In this document: positions 16,899-26,872 of the stretch, in pieces | Position numbering within the stretch: position 1 is the first letter of the stretch | How the letters are laid out: the number at the start of each line of letters is the position of its first letter | Origin: Streptomyces sp. NBC_01235 | GTDB taxonomy: Bacteria > Actinomycetota > Actinomycetes > Streptomycetales > Streptomycetaceae | Reading direction: 5' to 3' | NCBI RefSeq assembly: GCF_035989285.1 | Contig: NZ_CP108513.1 | Span: 9,424,001-9,488,000, forward strand | DNA length: 64,000 nt | The notes under the pieces: generated by a model | Seen by the model: the letters and a program-made list of their open reading frames with translations, nothing else | Databases searched by the model: none | Told to the model about the DNA's origin: nothing | Translations under genes and position numbers: made by a program

Positions 16899-17921
16899 AT
16901 GGCCATGCCGCTGCGCCAGTCCATCAAGGTCGCTACATACCTGGCCGAACAGAAGCTCCGTAAGCGGGACAAGTTCCCGCTCATCGTCGAGCTGGAGCCC
17001 CTCTTCGCCTGCAACCTCAAGTGCGAGGGCTGCGGCAAGATCCAGCATCCGGCGGGAGTGCTCAAGCAGCGCATGCCGGTCGCCCAGGCCGTGGGCGCGG
17101 TGCTGGAGTCCGGTGCGCCGATGGTGTCCATCGCGGGCGGTGAGCCCCTGATGCACCCTCAGATCGACGAGATCGTGCGGCAGCTGGTGGCCAAGAGGAA
17201 GTACGTCTTCCTCTGCACCAACGCCATGCTGCTGCGCAAGAAGATGGAGAAATTCACGCCCTCCCCGTACTTCGCCTTCGCCGTGCACATCGACGGGCTG
17301 CGCGAGCGGCACGACGAGTCCGTGGCGAAGGAGGGCGTGTTCGACGAGGCCGTGGCGGCCATCAAGGAGGCCAAGCGGCGCGGCTTCCGGGTCACCACCA
17401 ACTCGACGTTCTTCAACACCGACACCCCGCAGACCATCATCGAGGTGCTCAACTTCCTCAACGACGACCTCAAGGTCGACGAGATGATGATCTCGCCCGC
17501 GTACGCCTACGAGAAGGCGCCCGACCAGGAGCACTTCCTGGGCGTTGAGCAGACCCGCGAGCTGTTCAAGAAGGCCTTCTCGGGCGGCAACCGGCGCCGC
17601 TGGCGGCTCAACCACTCCCCGCTCTTCCTGGACTTCCTGGAGGGCAAGGTCGACTTCCCGTGCACCGCGTGGGCAATCCCGAACTACTCGCTCTTCGGCT
17701 GGCAGCGGCCCTGCTACCTGATGAGCGACGGGTACGTGCCGACGTACCGCGAGCTGATCGAGGACACCGACTGGGACAAGTACGGTCGCGGCAAGGACCC
17801 GCGCTGCGCCAACTGCATGGCGCACTGCGGCTACGAGCCCACCGCCGTCCTCGCCACCATGGGCTCCCTCAAGGAGTCCCTGCGTGCCCTGCGCGAGACC
17901 GTCAACGGAAACCGGGAGTGA
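16899..17921 (+). CDS. hpnH: Adenosyl-hopene transferase HpnH, radical SAM
   Basis: 340 residues. Radical SAM enzyme that adds 5'-deoxyadenosyl to hopene, opening the C35 side-chain pathway. The [4Fe-4S] motif is C38-NLK-C42-EG-C45. [11 protein letters not shown] follows, and a C-terminal Cys cluster ([12 protein letters not shown]) is present. ATG 16899 is chosen because GGAGG ends 8 bp before it. GTG 16890, overlapping the hpnG stop, would add only three residues. Confidence 0.94.
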   Translation: MAMPLRQSIKVATYLAEQKLRKRDKFPLIVELEPLFACNLKCEGCGKIQHPAGVLKQRMPVAQAVGAVLESGAPMVSIAGGEPLMHPQIDEIVRQLVAKRKYVFLCTNAMLLRKKMEKFTPSPYFAFAVHIDGLRERHDESVAKEGVFDEAVAAIKEAKRRGFRVTTNSTFFNTDTPQTIIEVLNFLNDDLKVDEMMISPAYAYEKAPDQEHFLGVEQTRELFKKAFSGGNRRRWRLNHSPLFLDFLEGKVDFPCTAWAIPNYSLFGWQRPCYLMSDGYVPTYRELIEDTDWDKYGRGKDPRCANCMAHCGYEPTAVLATMGSLKESLRALRETVNGNRE

Positions 17922-17925
17922 CGGC

Positions 17926-19083
17926 ATGACCGCCGTCTCCCTGGGCGTTCCCGAGGTGCCGGTCCGGCCGGTGGCGTCGCGACGTGAGTCGCGGCGGATC
18001 CAGGTCGGCCCGGTGGCGGTCGGGGGCGGGGCCCCTGTGTCGGTGCAGTCGATGACGACGACCCGTACGTCGGACATCGGCGCCACCCTCCAGCAGATCG
18101 CCGAGCTCACCGCGTCCGGCTGCCAGATCGTGCGGGTCGCCTGTCCCACGCAGGACGACGCCGACGCCCTGTCGACGATCGCCCGCAAGTCGCAGATCCC
18201 GGTGATCGCGGACATCCACTTCCAGCCGAAGTACGTGTTCGCGGCGATCGAGGCGGGCTGCGCGGCGGTCCGGGTGAACCCCGGCAACATCAAGCAGTTC
18301 GACGACAAGGTCAAGGAGATCGCCCGGGCCGCGAAGGACCACGGCACCCCGATCCGCATCGGTGTCAATGCCGGCTCCCTGGACCGCCGCCTGCTCCAGA
18401 AGTACGGCAGGGCGACCCCGGAGGCCCTGGCGGAGTCGGCGCTGTGGGAGGCGTCCCTCTTCGAGGAGCACGACTTCCGGGACATCAAGATCTCCGTCAA
18501 GCACAACGACCCGGTGATCATGGTCGAGGCCTACCGTCAGCTCGCCGCCCAGTGCGACTACCCGCTGCACCTGGGCGTCACGGAGGCGGGCCCCGCCTTC
18601 CAGGGCACGATCAAGTCGGCGGTGGCCTTCGGCGCGCTGCTGTCCCAGGGCATCGGCGACACGATCCGGGTGTCGCTGAGCGCGCCGCCGGTGGAGGAGG
18701 TCAAGGTCGGCATCCAGATCCTGGAGTCCCTGGGCCTCAGGCAGCGGCGGCTGGAGATCGTCTCCTGCCCGTCCTGCGGCCGCGCCCAGGTCGACGTGTA
18801 CAAGCTGGCCGACGAGGTCACGGCGGGCCTGGAGGGCATGGAGGTCCCGTTGCGCGTCGCGGTCATGGGGTGTGTGGTCAACGGCCCCGGCGAGGCACGG
18901 GAGGCGGACCTGGGGGTCGCCTCCGGCAACGGCAAGGGCCAGATCTTCGTGAAGGGCGAGGTCATCAAGACCGTCCCCGAATCGAAGATCGTGGAGACCC
19001 TCATCGAAGAGGCCATGAAGATCGCCGAACAGATGGAACAGGACGGCGTCGCGTCGGGGGAGCCGGCCGTCACCGTGAGTTGA
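17926..19083 (+). CDS. ispG: 4-hydroxy-3-methylbut-2-enyl diphosphate synthase (MEP pathway), cluster copy
   Basis: 385-residue flavodoxin/ferredoxin-dependent Fe-S enzyme of the MEP isoprenoid pathway, converting MEcPP to HMBPP. The [4Fe-4S] ligands lie in SCPSCGR and in [10 protein letters not shown]. The TIM-barrel N-terminal part ([20 protein letters not shown]) is canonical. ATG 17926 follows GGGAG, four bases after the hpnH stop. Streptomycetes usually hold another ispG elsewhere, so this is probably a dedicated second copy feeding hopanoid synthesis. Confidence 0.95.
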   Translation: MTAVSLGVPEVPVRPVASRRESRRIQVGPVAVGGGAPVSVQSMTTTRTSDIGATLQQIAELTASGCQIVRVACPTQDDADALSTIARKSQIPVIADIHFQPKYVFAAIEAGCAAVRVNPGNIKQFDDKVKEIARAAKDHGTPIRIGVNAGSLDRRLLQKYGRATPEALAESALWEASLFEEHDFRDIKISVKHNDPVIMVEAYRQLAAQCDYPLHLGVTEAGPAFQGTIKSAVAFGALLSQGIGDTIRVSLSAPPVEEVKVGIQILESLGLRQRRLEIVSCPSCGRAQVDVYKLADEVTAGLEGMEVPLRVAVMGCVVNGPGEAREADLGVASGNGKGQIFVKGEVIKTVPESKIVETLIEEAMKIAEQMEQDGVASGEPAVTVS

Positions 19084-19109
19084 ACAGCACGGACCGAAGG
19101 GGGCCCGAC

Positions 19110-21032
19110 GTGACGATCCTGGAGAACATCCGGCAACCACGTGACCTGAAGGCGCTGTCCGAGGCGGAACTCGGTGAACTGTCCGAAGAGATAAGGGATT
19201 TCCTGGTGCACGCGGTCGCCAGGACCGGCGGACACCTCGGGCCCAACCTGGGCGTGGTGGAACTGACCATCGCGCTGCACCGGGTCTTCGAGTCGCCGGT
19301 CGACCGCATCCTGTGGGACACCGGCCACCAGAGCTATGTGCACAAGATGCTGACAGGGCGTCAGGACTTCTCCAAGCTGCGCGGCAAAGGGGGCCTGTCC
19401 GGATACCCCTCCCGTGAGGAGTCCGAGCACGACGTCATCGAGAACAGCCACGCCTCCACCGCGCTCGGCTGGGCCGACGGGCTCGCCAAGGCCCGCCAGG
19501 TGCAGGGCGAGAAGGGCCATGTCGTCGCGGTCATCGGTGACGGCGCGCTCACCGGCGGCATGGCCTGGGAGGCGCTGAACAACATCGCCGCCGCCAAGGA
19601 CCGGCCGCTGATCATCGTCGTCAACGACAACGAGCGCTCGTACGCGCCGACCATCGGCGGGCTCGCCAACCACCTGGCGACCCTGCGCACCACCGACGGC
19701 TACGAGAAGGTGCTGGCCTGGGGGAAGGACGTCCTGCTGCGCACGCCGGTCGTCGGGCACACGGTCTACGAGTCGCTGCACGGCGCGAAGAAGGGCTTCA
19801 AGGACGCGTTCGCGCCGCAGGGCATGTTCGAGGACCTCGGCCTGAAATACGTCGGCCCGATCGACGGGCACGACCTCAAGGCCGTCGAGTCCGCGCTGCG
19901 GCGGGCCAAGCGCTTCCACGGGCCGGTGCTGGTGCACTGCCTGACCGAGAAGGGGCGGGGCTACGAGCCCGCGCTGGCGCACGAGGAGGACCACTTCCAC
20001 ACCGTCGGTGTGATGGACCCGCTGACCTGCGCGCCGCTCAGCCCCTCCAGCGGGCCGTCGTGGACGTCCGTCTTCGGCGACGAGATCGTGGCCATCGGCG
20101 AGGAACGGGACGACGTCGTGGCGATCACGGCGGCGATGCTGCACCCGGTGGGGCTCGGCAGGTTCGCCGAACGCTTCCCGGAGCGCGTGTGGGACGTCGG
20201 CATAGCCGAACAGCACGCGGCCGTGAGCGCGGCCGGCCTGGCGACCGGCGGCCTGCACCCCGTCGTCGCCGTCTACGCCACGTTCCTCAACCGGGCCTTC
20301 GACCAGTTGCTGATGGACGTGGCCCTGCACCGCTGCGGGGTGACGTTCGTGCTGGACCGGGCCGGGGTGACCGGCGTCGACGGCGCGTCCCACAACGGCA
20401 TGTGGGACATGTCCGTCCTCCAGGTCGTCCCGGGACTGCGCATCGCGGCCCCGCGCGACGCCGAGCGACTGCGCACGCAGTTGCGGGAGGCGGTAGCGGT
20501 GGACGACGCGCCGACGCTGGTCCGCTTCCCGAAGGAGTCGGTCGGGCCGGAGATCCCGGCGGTCGGCAGGGTGGGCGGCATGGACGTGCTGCACCGGGGC
20601 GAGCGGGCCGACGTGCTCCTCGTGGCCGTCGGCGTCATGGCGCCGGTGTGCTTGCAGGCCGCCGAGCTGCTGGCGGCGCGGGGCGTCAACTGCACGGTCG
20701 TCGACCCGCGTTGGGTAAAACCCGTCGACCCGGCCCTGCCCGGCCTCGCCGCCGAGCACCGTCTGGTGGCCGTCGTCGAGGACAACAGCCGTGCCGCCGG
20801 GGTCGGTTCGGCGGTGGCGCTGGCCCTGGGCGATGCCGAGGTCGACGTGCCCGTACGGAGGTTCGGGATCCCGGAGCAGTTCCTCGCGCACGCCAAGCGC
20901 GGCGAGGTGCTCGCCGACATCGGCCTCACGCCCGTCGAGGTGGCCGGCCGGATCAGCGCGAGCCTGGCCGTCAAGGACGTCAGGTCCGCCGACGGCCTCG
21001 TCGTCGGCGCAGTCAAGGAGAAAGCTGAATGA
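19110..21032 (+). CDS. dxs: 1-deoxy-D-xylulose-5-phosphate synthase, cluster copy
   Basis: 640-residue thiamine-diphosphate enzyme that condenses pyruvate and glyceraldehyde 3-phosphate, the first and flux-setting MEP step. The ThDP/Mg motif [16 protein letters not shown], the N-terminal [13 protein letters not shown], the central GVAEQHA-like segment ([13 protein letters not shown]) and a C-terminal transketolase domain are present. GTG start after AAGGGGG. It overlaps the next gene by ATGA. It pairs with ispG to raise C5 precursor supply. Confidence 0.95.
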   Translation: MTILENIRQPRDLKALSEAELGELSEEIRDFLVHAVARTGGHLGPNLGVVELTIALHRVFESPVDRILWDTGHQSYVHKMLTGRQDFSKLRGKGGLSGYPSREESEHDVIENSHASTALGWADGLAKARQVQGEKGHVVAVIGDGALTGGMAWEALNNIAAAKDRPLIIVVNDNERSYAPTIGGLANHLATLRTTDGYEKVLAWGKDVLLRTPVVGHTVYESLHGAKKGFKDAFAPQGMFEDLGLKYVGPIDGHDLKAVESALRRAKRFHGPVLVHCLTEKGRGYEPALAHEEDHFHTVGVMDPLTCAPLSPSSGPSWTSVFGDEIVAIGEERDDVVAITAAMLHPVGLGRFAERFPERVWDVGIAEQHAAVSAAGLATGGLHPVVAVYATFLNRAFDQLLMDVALHRCGVTFVLDRAGVTGVDGASHNGMWDMSVLQVVPGLRIAAPRDAERLRTQLREAVAVDDAPTLVRFPKESVGPEIPAVGRVGGMDVLHRGERADVLLVAVGVMAPVCLQAAELLAARGVNCTVVDPRWVKPVDPALPGLAAEHRLVAVVEDNSRAAGVGSAVALALGDAEVDVPVRRFGIPEQFLAHAKRGEVLADIGLTPVEVAGRISASLAVKDVRSADGLVVGAVKEKAE

Positions 21033-22414
21033 CCACGGAGTTCGACCTCGGCGCCCTCCTGGCCGAACGAGGAGCCGAGCGCTACGAGTTGCACGGCAAG
21101 TACCTCAACCACCAACTGCCGCGCATGCTGCACACCATCGGCTTCGACAAGGTCTACGAGCGCGGCGAGGGCGCGTACTTCTGGGACGCGGACGGCGACG
21201 ACTACCTGGACATGCTCGCCGGGTTCGGCGTCATGGGCCTGGGCCGCCACCATCCCGTCGTCCGCAAGGCGCTGCACGACGTCCTCGACGCCCAGCTCGC
21301 CGACCTCACCCGCTTCGACTGCCAGCCGCTGCCCGGACTGCTGGCCGAGAAGCTGCTCTCGCACAGCCCGCATCTGGACCGGGCGTTCTTCGGCAACAGC
21401 GGCACCGAGGCGGTGGAGACCGCGCTGAAGTTCGCCCGGTACGCGACCGGCAGACCGAGGATCCTGTACTGCGACCACGCCTTCCACGGACTCACCACGG
21501 GCTCGCTGTCCGTGAACGGCGAGTCGGGATTCCGGGACGGGTTCGCGCCCCTGCTGCCCGACACGGCGGTCCCGCTCGGTGATCTCGACGCGCTGGCGAG
21601 GGAGTTGAAGAAGGGCGACGTCGCCGCCCTGATCGTCGAGCCGATCCAGGGCAAGGGCGTGCACGAGGCACCGCCCGGCTATCTGCGCGCCGCCCAGGAA
21701 CTGCTGCACAAGCACAAGGCACTGCTCATCGCCGACGAGGTGCAGACCGGCCTCGGCCGCACCGGCGACTTCTACGCCTACCAGCACGAGGAGGGCGTCG
21801 AGCCGGACCTGGTGTGCGTGGCCAAGGCGCTGTCGGGCGGGTATGTGCCGGTGGGCGCCACCCTCGGCAAGGACTGGATCTTCAAGAAGGTCTACTCGTC
21901 GATGGACCGGGTGCTGGTGCACTCCGCGAGCTTCGGGTCCAACGCGCAGGCCATGGCGGCCGGGCTTGCGGTGCTGTCCGTCATGGAGAACGAGCAGATC
22001 GTCGCGGGCGCCCGGCTGACAGGCGATCGCCTGAAATCCCGGCTCGCCGCCCTGATCGACACCTACGAGCTGCTGGCCGACGTCCGCGGCCGGGGCCTGA
22101 TGATCGGCATCGAGTTCGGAAAGCCCCGGTCACTGAAGCTGCGCAGCCGCTGGACCATGCTCCAGGCGGCTCGCAAGGGACTGTTCGCGCAGATGGTGGT
22201 CGTGCCGCTGCTCCAGCGGCACCGGATCCTCACCCAGGTCTCCGGCGACCACCTGGAGGTGATCAAGCTGATCCCGCCGTTGATCATCGGCGAGCGGGAG
22301 GTGGACCGGTTCGTCGACGCCTTCACCGCCGTGATGGACGACGCGCACAGCGGTGGCGGGCTGATGTGGGACTTCAGCAAGACCCTGGTGAAGCAGGCGG
22401 TGGCCAACCGCTGA
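21029..22414 (+). CDS. hpnO: Class III aminotransferase HpnO, aminobacteriohopanetriol synthesis
   Basis: 461-residue PLP-dependent aminotransferase of the acetylornithine/ornithine type. The Asp of [13 protein letters not shown] binds PLP, and the Lys in VAKALSGGY is the likely Schiff-base residue. In hopanoid clusters this enzyme converts the ribosylhopane aldehyde to aminobacteriohopanetriol. The last residues ([14 protein letters not shown]) follow a helix rich in hydrophobics. It is the last biosynthetic gene of the operon, with no obvious terminator before the regulator at 22486. Confidence 0.88.
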   Translation: MTTEFDLGALLAERGAERYELHGKYLNHQLPRMLHTIGFDKVYERGEGAYFWDADGDDYLDMLAGFGVMGLGRHHPVVRKALHDVLDAQLADLTRFDCQPLPGLLAEKLLSHSPHLDRAFFGNSGTEAVETALKFARYATGRPRILYCDHAFHGLTTGSLSVNGESGFRDGFAPLLPDTAVPLGDLDALARELKKGDVAALIVEPIQGKGVHEAPPGYLRAAQELLHKHKALLIADEVQTGLGRTGDFYAYQHEEGVEPDLVCVAKALSGGYVPVGATLGKDWIFKKVYSSMDRVLVHSASFGSNAQAMAAGLAVLSVMENEQIVAGARLTGDRLKSRLAALIDTYELLADVRGRGLMIGIEFGKPRSLKLRSRWTMLQAARKGLFAQMVVVPLLQRHRILTQVSGDHLEVIKLIPPLIIGEREVDRFVDAFTAVMDDAHSGGGLMWDFSKTLVKQAVANR

Positions 22415-22430
22415 GGCGGCCTCGGTCGAT

Positions 22431-22465
22431 TTGCCTCAGAGGCAAGAAACTTGCCCCTGAGGCAA
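22431..22465. promoter_or_regulatory. Tandem operator palindromes before the XRE/cupin gene
   Basis: Two 15-bp palindromes, TTGCCTCAGAGGCAA (22431-22445, perfect 7-1-7) and TTGCCCCTGAGGCAA (22451-22465, one mismatched pair), start exactly 20 bp apart, about two helical turns. They lie 20-55 bp before the regulator's start codon, in the only gap after hpnO. They look like an autoregulatory dimer-pair site. Confidence 0.75.
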
Positions 22466-22485
22466 GTCGGGCGTGAAATGGAGGC

Positions 22486-23118
22486 ATGAACTCGCCCGAG
22501 TCCGAGCCGTCGGCGGAACACGTCGAGGCTCTTCCCGTCGTCGCCCCCCAGCTGCGCGCCCTGCGCCGCCGGGCCGCCCTCACCCTGGAGGCCGCGGCCC
22601 GGGCCGCCGGGCTGTCGCCGGGGCACCTCTCCCGCCTGGAGACCGGGCAGCGCCAGCCCTCGCTGCCGATGCTGCTCGCGCTCGCCCGTATCTACGGTAC
22701 GACGGTCTCGGAGCTGCTCGGCGAGAGGGTCGCCGACCGGGACGCCGTCGTACGCGCCGCCGAGATGGAGCCGACCCGTGCGGGCGGCTGGACGTACTGG
22801 CAGGCCGGCGCCTCAGGGCGCGGGATGCAGGCCCTGCGCGTCCACGTCCCGTACGGCTCCCAGGGCGACATCGTGCGGGTGCACCCCGGAGAGGAATGGC
22901 TGCACGTCCTGCGGGGGCGGCTGCGGCTGCGCCTCGGGGACACCACGGACCTGCTCGGGCCGGGGGACAGCGCGCACTTCGACTCGCTCACCCCGCACCG
23001 CATCGCCGCGCAGGACGCAGACGGGGTCGAGCTCCTCTTCGTCCACACCCTGCTGCAGAGCCCCACGGCCACGCTGTGCCTGGGCCCGACCCCTTCAGAG
23101 ACCGGAGAGACACCATGA
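22486..23118 (+). CDS. XRE-family regulator with C-terminal cupin domain
   Basis: 210 residues. N-terminal helix-turn-helix (about residues 19-75: LRALRRRAALTLEAAARAAGLSPGHLSRLETGQRQPS) followed by a cupin ligand-binding barrel (about 110-190: HPGEEWLHVLRGRLRLRLG, LGPGDSAHFDSLTPHRI). Such proteins usually bind a small ligand and control adjacent genes. Two palindromes just upstream suggest autoregulation, and its place directly after hpnO makes it a candidate hopanoid regulator. ATG 22486 has only a weak ribosome site (GGAGG at 22480-22484 is close). It overlaps the next small gene by ATGA. Confidence 0.88.
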   Translation: MNSPESEPSAEHVEALPVVAPQLRALRRRAALTLEAAARAAGLSPGHLSRLETGQRQPSLPMLLALARIYGTTVSELLGERVADRDAVVRAAEMEPTRAGGWTYWQAGASGRGMQALRVHVPYGSQGDIVRVHPGEEWLHVLRGRLRLRLGDTTDLLGPGDSAHFDSLTPHRIAAQDADGVELLFVHTLLQSPTATLCLGPTPSETGETP

Positions 23119-23237
23119 GCGACTTCGAGGAGAAGTTCCCCCGCACCCTGTGGATCCGGCTGATCATCTACATAGCCGTGGGGCACCTCTTCGCGGGCTT
23201 CCTCTGGCTGCTGTTCGAGGTGGGGGCCAACCAGTAG
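23115..23237 (+). CDS. 40-residue single-span membrane protein (DUF6126-like)
   Basis: Starts at ATG 23115 overlapping the regulator stop, with GGAGAG upstream. The product MSDFEEKFPRTLWIRL... has an acidic N-terminus and one membrane helix (about residues 16-36). It ends in EVGANQ. I associate this with the small Streptomyces family DUF6126, always next to XRE/cupin regulators as I recall. Function is unknown. Coupling to the regulator suggests a partner or a membrane signal input. Confidence 0.8.
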   Translation: MSDFEEKFPRTLWIRLIIYIAVGHLFAGFLWLLFEVGANQ

Positions 23238-23259
23238 GGCCGGCCAGTAGGGCCGGCCC
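23237..23259. terminator. Hairpin between convergent genes
   Basis: GGGCCGGCC (23237-23245) and GGCCGGCCC (23251-23259) form a 9-bp stem with a 5-nt loop, right at the stop of the small membrane protein. It can serve transcripts from either side. Confidence 0.65.
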
Positions 23260-23308
23260 GCTCGGGCAGCGGTGCCGGAGCGATGTCGGAGCGGCGCCGA
23301 AGCGTCTG

Positions 23309-24106
23309 TCAGTCGAGCAGCCGTTCCCGCAGCCGCTCACGGGTCTCGGGAGAGAGGCCGAGGCCCTCCTCCAGGTAGGTGTCGACGCCGCCCCAGATCT
23401 CCTCGATGGTCTCGAGCGCCGCCGCGAGGTACTCCGCGCGGGCGTCGAACAGGGGGCTGAGCAGCTCCATGACCTCGGGGGAGTACGCGTCGGCGGAGGT
23501 GGCGCTGCGGCGCACCTTGTAGCGGCGGTGCTTGGCGTTGGACTCCAGGTAGTCGGCGAGGATCGCCTCGCGCTCCACGCCCAGGGCGAGCAGCGTCACT
23601 GCGATCGACAGACCCGCGCGGTCCTTGCCCGCCGCGCAGTGCATCAGGGCCGGGACGCTGTCCTCGGCGAGCGAGTGCAGCACCCGCGAGTGCTCCGCCG
23701 TCCGCTCCTTGACGATCGAGCGGTAGGAGGCGATCATCCGGCCCGCGGCCTTGCCGTCCCCGAGGATCTCGCGCAGCTGGTCGATGTGGCCGTCGCGCAC
23801 CATCTTCCAGAACTCGGAGCCGTCCGCCGGGTCCGACAGCGGCAGGTTCACGTTGCGCACGCCCGGTAGTTCGACGTCCGGTCCCTCCAGCTTCTGGTCC
23901 GCCGCGTTGCGGAAGTCGAAGATCGTGTGCAGGCCCAGGTCGGAGAGGAACGCGGCGTCCTCGTCGCTCGCGTGCGCGAGGTGGCCGCTGCGGAACAGCA
24001 CGCCGTGGCGCACCCGCCGGCCGTCGACGGTCGGCAGGCCGCCCACGTCCCGGAAGTTGCGCACGCCGGCCAGCTCGGGCTCGGTCGACGGGATCTGCTG
24101 CGTCAC
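23309..24106 (-). CDS. Tyrosine/serine protein phosphatase (PTP superfamily)
   Basis: 265 residues. Protein-tyrosine-phosphatase superfamily member with the P-loop H156-C157-AAGKD-R163 (CX5R), as in bacterial Tyr phosphatases and lipid phosphatases such as LipA/MptpB. The N-terminal motif NFRDVGGLP and FRSGHL are typical of that subfamily. GTG 24106 is the start because AGGAGGGAG precedes it. A longer frame to 24175 has no ribosome site. Cytoplasmic, no signal peptide. MptpB-like members also act on phosphoinositides, so the substrate is open. Confidence 0.9.
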   Translation of the reverse strand: MTQQIPSTEPELAGVRNFRDVGGLPTVDGRRVRHGVLFRSGHLAHASDEDAAFLSDLGLHTIFDFRNAADQKLEGPDVELPGVRNVNLPLSDPADGSEFWKMVRDGHIDQLREILGDGKAAGRMIASYRSIVKERTAEHSRVLHSLAEDSVPALMHCAAGKDRAGLSIAVTLLALGVEREAILADYLESNAKHRRYKVRRSATSADAYSPEVMELLSPLFDARAEYLAAALETIEEIWGGVDTYLEEGLGLSPETRERLRERLLD

Positions 24107-24330
24107 TGGGGCTCCCTCCTTGTCGGTCTCCGTCGGCGCGGCTCGTGGTGGCCGACGGGACACCTCCACGACCATACGATATGGATTCCCAGGGCAACGG
24201 GTTGTCCACAGCCCGGAGAAACCGGACGTCCACCCAGGTGACGACTTGTCCGCCGGAAGTTGCCCGGCGGGCCGACCTCATTCGATGATGTTGGTGCTTG
24301 ATCGCACCTGTTCGAATTAGTGGGGGTTTG

Positions 24331-26406
24331 ATGCCCGAGATCGCCGACAACGGCCGTACCTGGCTCCTTTCGGGGCCCACGAGCAGCTACGCCCTCCACC
24401 TCACCGAGGCCGACGAGCTGGTCCACCTGCACTGGGGCCCGGGCATCGCGCTCGCGGACGCCGAGGCGCTCGCCGTACTCCCGGCGGCCGAGCGCGGGGC
24501 GTCCTTCGAGTCCCCGCTCGACGGCCGCGAGGAGTACCCGGTCGAGGGCGGCCCCCGCTTCGTCCGGCCCGCCCTGTCCGTGCGCACCGACGAGCGGCGC
24601 GGCACCGAGTGGACCTTCGAGGCGTACGAGACCGACGGCGACGGGCTGCGGCTGCGTTTCCGGGACGGCGGGCTCTGCGTCACCCTGCACTACCGGATGC
24701 GAGGGGATGTCGTCGAGCGCTGGACGACCCTGCGCAACGAGGGCGAGCAGCCACTGGAGCTGCTGCGCGCTGACTCCGCCACCTGGAGCCTGCCCGAGCG
24801 CGACGGCTGGCGGCTGTCGCAGCTGCACGGCCGCTGGGCGGCGGAGTCGCGGCTCACACGCTCCCCCCTCACCTACGGTGAGAAGGTGATCGGCAGCCGC
24901 CGCGGCCACACGGGGCACCAGCACCTGCCCTGGGTGGCGCTGGACACCGACGCGACCGAGGAGCGCGGCGAGGTCTACGGGTGTGCCCTCGGCTGGTCGG
25001 GCTCCTGGCGGATCGCTGTCGCCCAACTCCCCGACGCGCGCGTGCAGATCACCGGCGGCGCGGGCTACGACGACTCGGGTCTGCTACGCCTCGCGGCGGG
25101 GGAGTCCTTCACCACGCCCGTCTTCGCCGGCCTGTGGAGCGACGCCGGGTTCGGCGGCGCGAGCCGCACCTGGCACGCCTACCAGCGGGCGCACGTCGTC
25201 CCGGACGCCGAACAGGACCGCCCGGTGCTTTTCAACTCCTGGGAGGCCACCTACTTCGACATCTCCGAGGAGCAGCAGGCGACCCTCGCCCGGCGTGCCG
25301 CGGCGATCGGCGTCGAGCTGTTCGTCGTCGACGACGGCTGGTTCGGGGCGCGCACCGGCGACCACGCCGGGCTCGGCGACTGGCGGCCCAACCCCGACCG
25401 CTTCCCGAACGGCCTGAAGCCCCTCGCCGACTACGTGCACGCCCTCGGCATGCAGTTCGGCATCTGGGTCGAGCCCGAGATGGTCAACCCCGACAGCGAG
25501 CTGTACCGGGCACACCCCGACTGGGTGCAGTTCCAACCGGGACGAAAGCGGACGGAGTTCCGCAATCAGCTCGTACTGAATCTCGCGCGCGAGGATGTCC
25601 AGGAGTACCTCTGGGAGCAGCTCGACGCACTCCTCTCCAGCGCCCCCGTCGACTACGTCAAGTGGGACTTCAACCGCTGCTTCACCGACGCCGGCTGGCC
25701 TGACGACCCCTACCCGCAGCGCCTCTGGGTGGACCACGTGCGGGCCCTGTACGCCCTGCTGGACCGGCTGCGGGCCGCCCACCCGGGCGTCGCCTTCGAG
25801 TCCTGCTCGGGCGGCGGCGGGCGCATCGACCTCGGGATCATGAGTCGCACCGACCAGGTGTGGACCTCCGACAACACCGACCCGCTCGACCGGCTCGACA
25901 TCCAGCACGGCTTCAGTCAGATTCACCCCGCACGGGTCATGGCGGCGTGGGTCACGGACAGCCCCAACGTCCAGCTCAACGGCCGGGTCAGCTCGCTGCG
26001 CTTCCGGTTCGTCAGCGCCATGGCCGGGGTGCTGGGCGTCGGCGGGGACCTTTCCGAGTGGAGCGAGGAGGAGCTTGCCGAGGCCCGGGAGTGGGTGGAC
26101 CTCTACAAGGACATCCGGCCCCTCGTGCAGCACGGCGACCTCTACCGGCTGCGGCCCCCGGCCGGTGGCCTGAGCGCCGTCCAGTACGTACGCGGCGACG
26201 AAGCGGTCGTCCTCGCCTGGCTCCAGGCCCAGCGATTCGGCGAGCCCGTTCCGGCGCTGCGGCTGCGTGGGCTCGACCCGACAGTCTCGTACGAATGCCG
26301 TGAAACGGGCGAAGTTCACCGGGGTGCCGTGCTGCTGCATCACGGGCTGCGCACCGGGCTGCGGGGCGACCTTGATGCGACGGTTATCCGGCTGCGTCGC
26401 ATCTGA
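24331..26406 (+). CDS. Alpha-galactosidase, GH36
   Basis: 691-residue glycoside hydrolase family 36 enzyme, cytoplasmic (no signal peptide). The nucleophile is D446 in VKWDFNR and the acid/base D514 in WTSDNTD, after the conserved SCSGGGGRIDLG. The N-terminal beta-sandwich (about 1-290) and C-terminal beta domain flank the barrel. It hydrolyses terminal alpha-galactosides such as melibiose or raffinose oligomers. ATG 24331 follows GGGGG. No transporter adjoins it, so uptake must be encoded elsewhere. Confidence 0.94.
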   Translation: MPEIADNGRTWLLSGPTSSYALHLTEADELVHLHWGPGIALADAEALAVLPAAERGASFESPLDGREEYPVEGGPRFVRPALSVRTDERRGTEWTFEAYETDGDGLRLRFRDGGLCVTLHYRMRGDVVERWTTLRNEGEQPLELLRADSATWSLPERDGWRLSQLHGRWAAESRLTRSPLTYGEKVIGSRRGHTGHQHLPWVALDTDATEERGEVYGCALGWSGSWRIAVAQLPDARVQITGGAGYDDSGLLRLAAGESFTTPVFAGLWSDAGFGGASRTWHAYQRAHVVPDAEQDRPVLFNSWEATYFDISEEQQATLARRAAAIGVELFVVDDGWFGARTGDHAGLGDWRPNPDRFPNGLKPLADYVHALGMQFGIWVEPEMVNPDSELYRAHPDWVQFQPGRKRTEFRNQLVLNLAREDVQEYLWEQLDALLSSAPVDYVKWDFNRCFTDAGWPDDPYPQRLWVDHVRALYALLDRLRAAHPGVAFESCSGGGGRIDLGIMSRTDQVWTSDNTDPLDRLDIQHGFSQIHPARVMAAWVTDSPNVQLNGRVSSLRFRFVSAMAGVLGVGGDLSEWSEEELAEAREWVDLYKDIRPLVQHGDLYRLRPPAGGLSAVQYVRGDEAVVLAWLQAQRFGEPVPALRLRGLDPTVSYECRETGEVHRGAVLLHHGLRTGLRGDLDATVIRLRRI

Positions 26407-26675
26407 GCGTTCTGTCCGAATTGAATCCTTAGTTCCAACTCGCTCTGGAATAAAGGAACCTGGAGATGTGTCACGTGAGCAGCGTCATATTCGTGACCGT
26501 ACGTCGTCCGTCATGTTCACGTAATTCGCATGCTTTTCCAGGGAGATTGGCAAAAGGCGGGCCTTTCGATTGACGGAGTGTGACCGGGAATTCTCACAGC
26601 GGATCAAGAGAAATGCGTTGTCCGTGCAACCTCTGCTTGTCCCTGTGCGTCTTGGTCGCTTACGTTCCACACCAA

Positions 26676-26860
26676 TCCGGACGGACGCCTAATCCTGCCG
26701 CCGTCCGGTGTCCGCACACTCACCCGTACCCGGCAGGAGCGGGGGACCCACAGGTAGAACCGCCTGTTCCGGTCCCGGAACAGGCTTGGGGTAAAGCTGC
26801 GCCTCGGCGCGGCCGGGCATCTCCAGTCCGCACCCGACAGCTCACCTCGCAGGCGCCGGA
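26676..26860 (+). ncRNA. ydaO-yuaA (c-di-AMP) riboswitch
   Basis: This 185-nt leader shows the Streptomyces ydaO features in order: CGCCTAATCCTGCC, GGCAGGAGCGGGGGACCCA, TTGGGGTAAA with GCG-rich arms, CCGGGCATCTCCAGTCCG and ACCCGACAGCTCACCTCGC. The closing helix pairs TCCGG/CGCCT (26676-26689) with AGGCG/CCGGA (26851-26860). The 3' strand runs into the ribosome site GGAGAGG of the peptidase gene, so c-di-AMP binding could lower its expression. An internal hairpin CCTGTTCC/GGAACAGG is at 26763-26784. The flank 26407-26675 holds no gene; a TTGACG at 26570 may be part of the promoter. Confidence 0.93.
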
Positions 26861-26872
26861 GAGGAATTCGCC

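Noticed and set aside
18558..20891. 777-codon open frame opposite ispG/dxs
   Set aside because: Shadow of two well-supported genes; Arg/Gly/His-rich composition without motifs.
24107..24175. N-terminal extension of the tyrosine phosphatase to 24175
   Set aside because: No ribosome site for the longer form, while the GTG at 24106 has AGGAGGGAG in good position.
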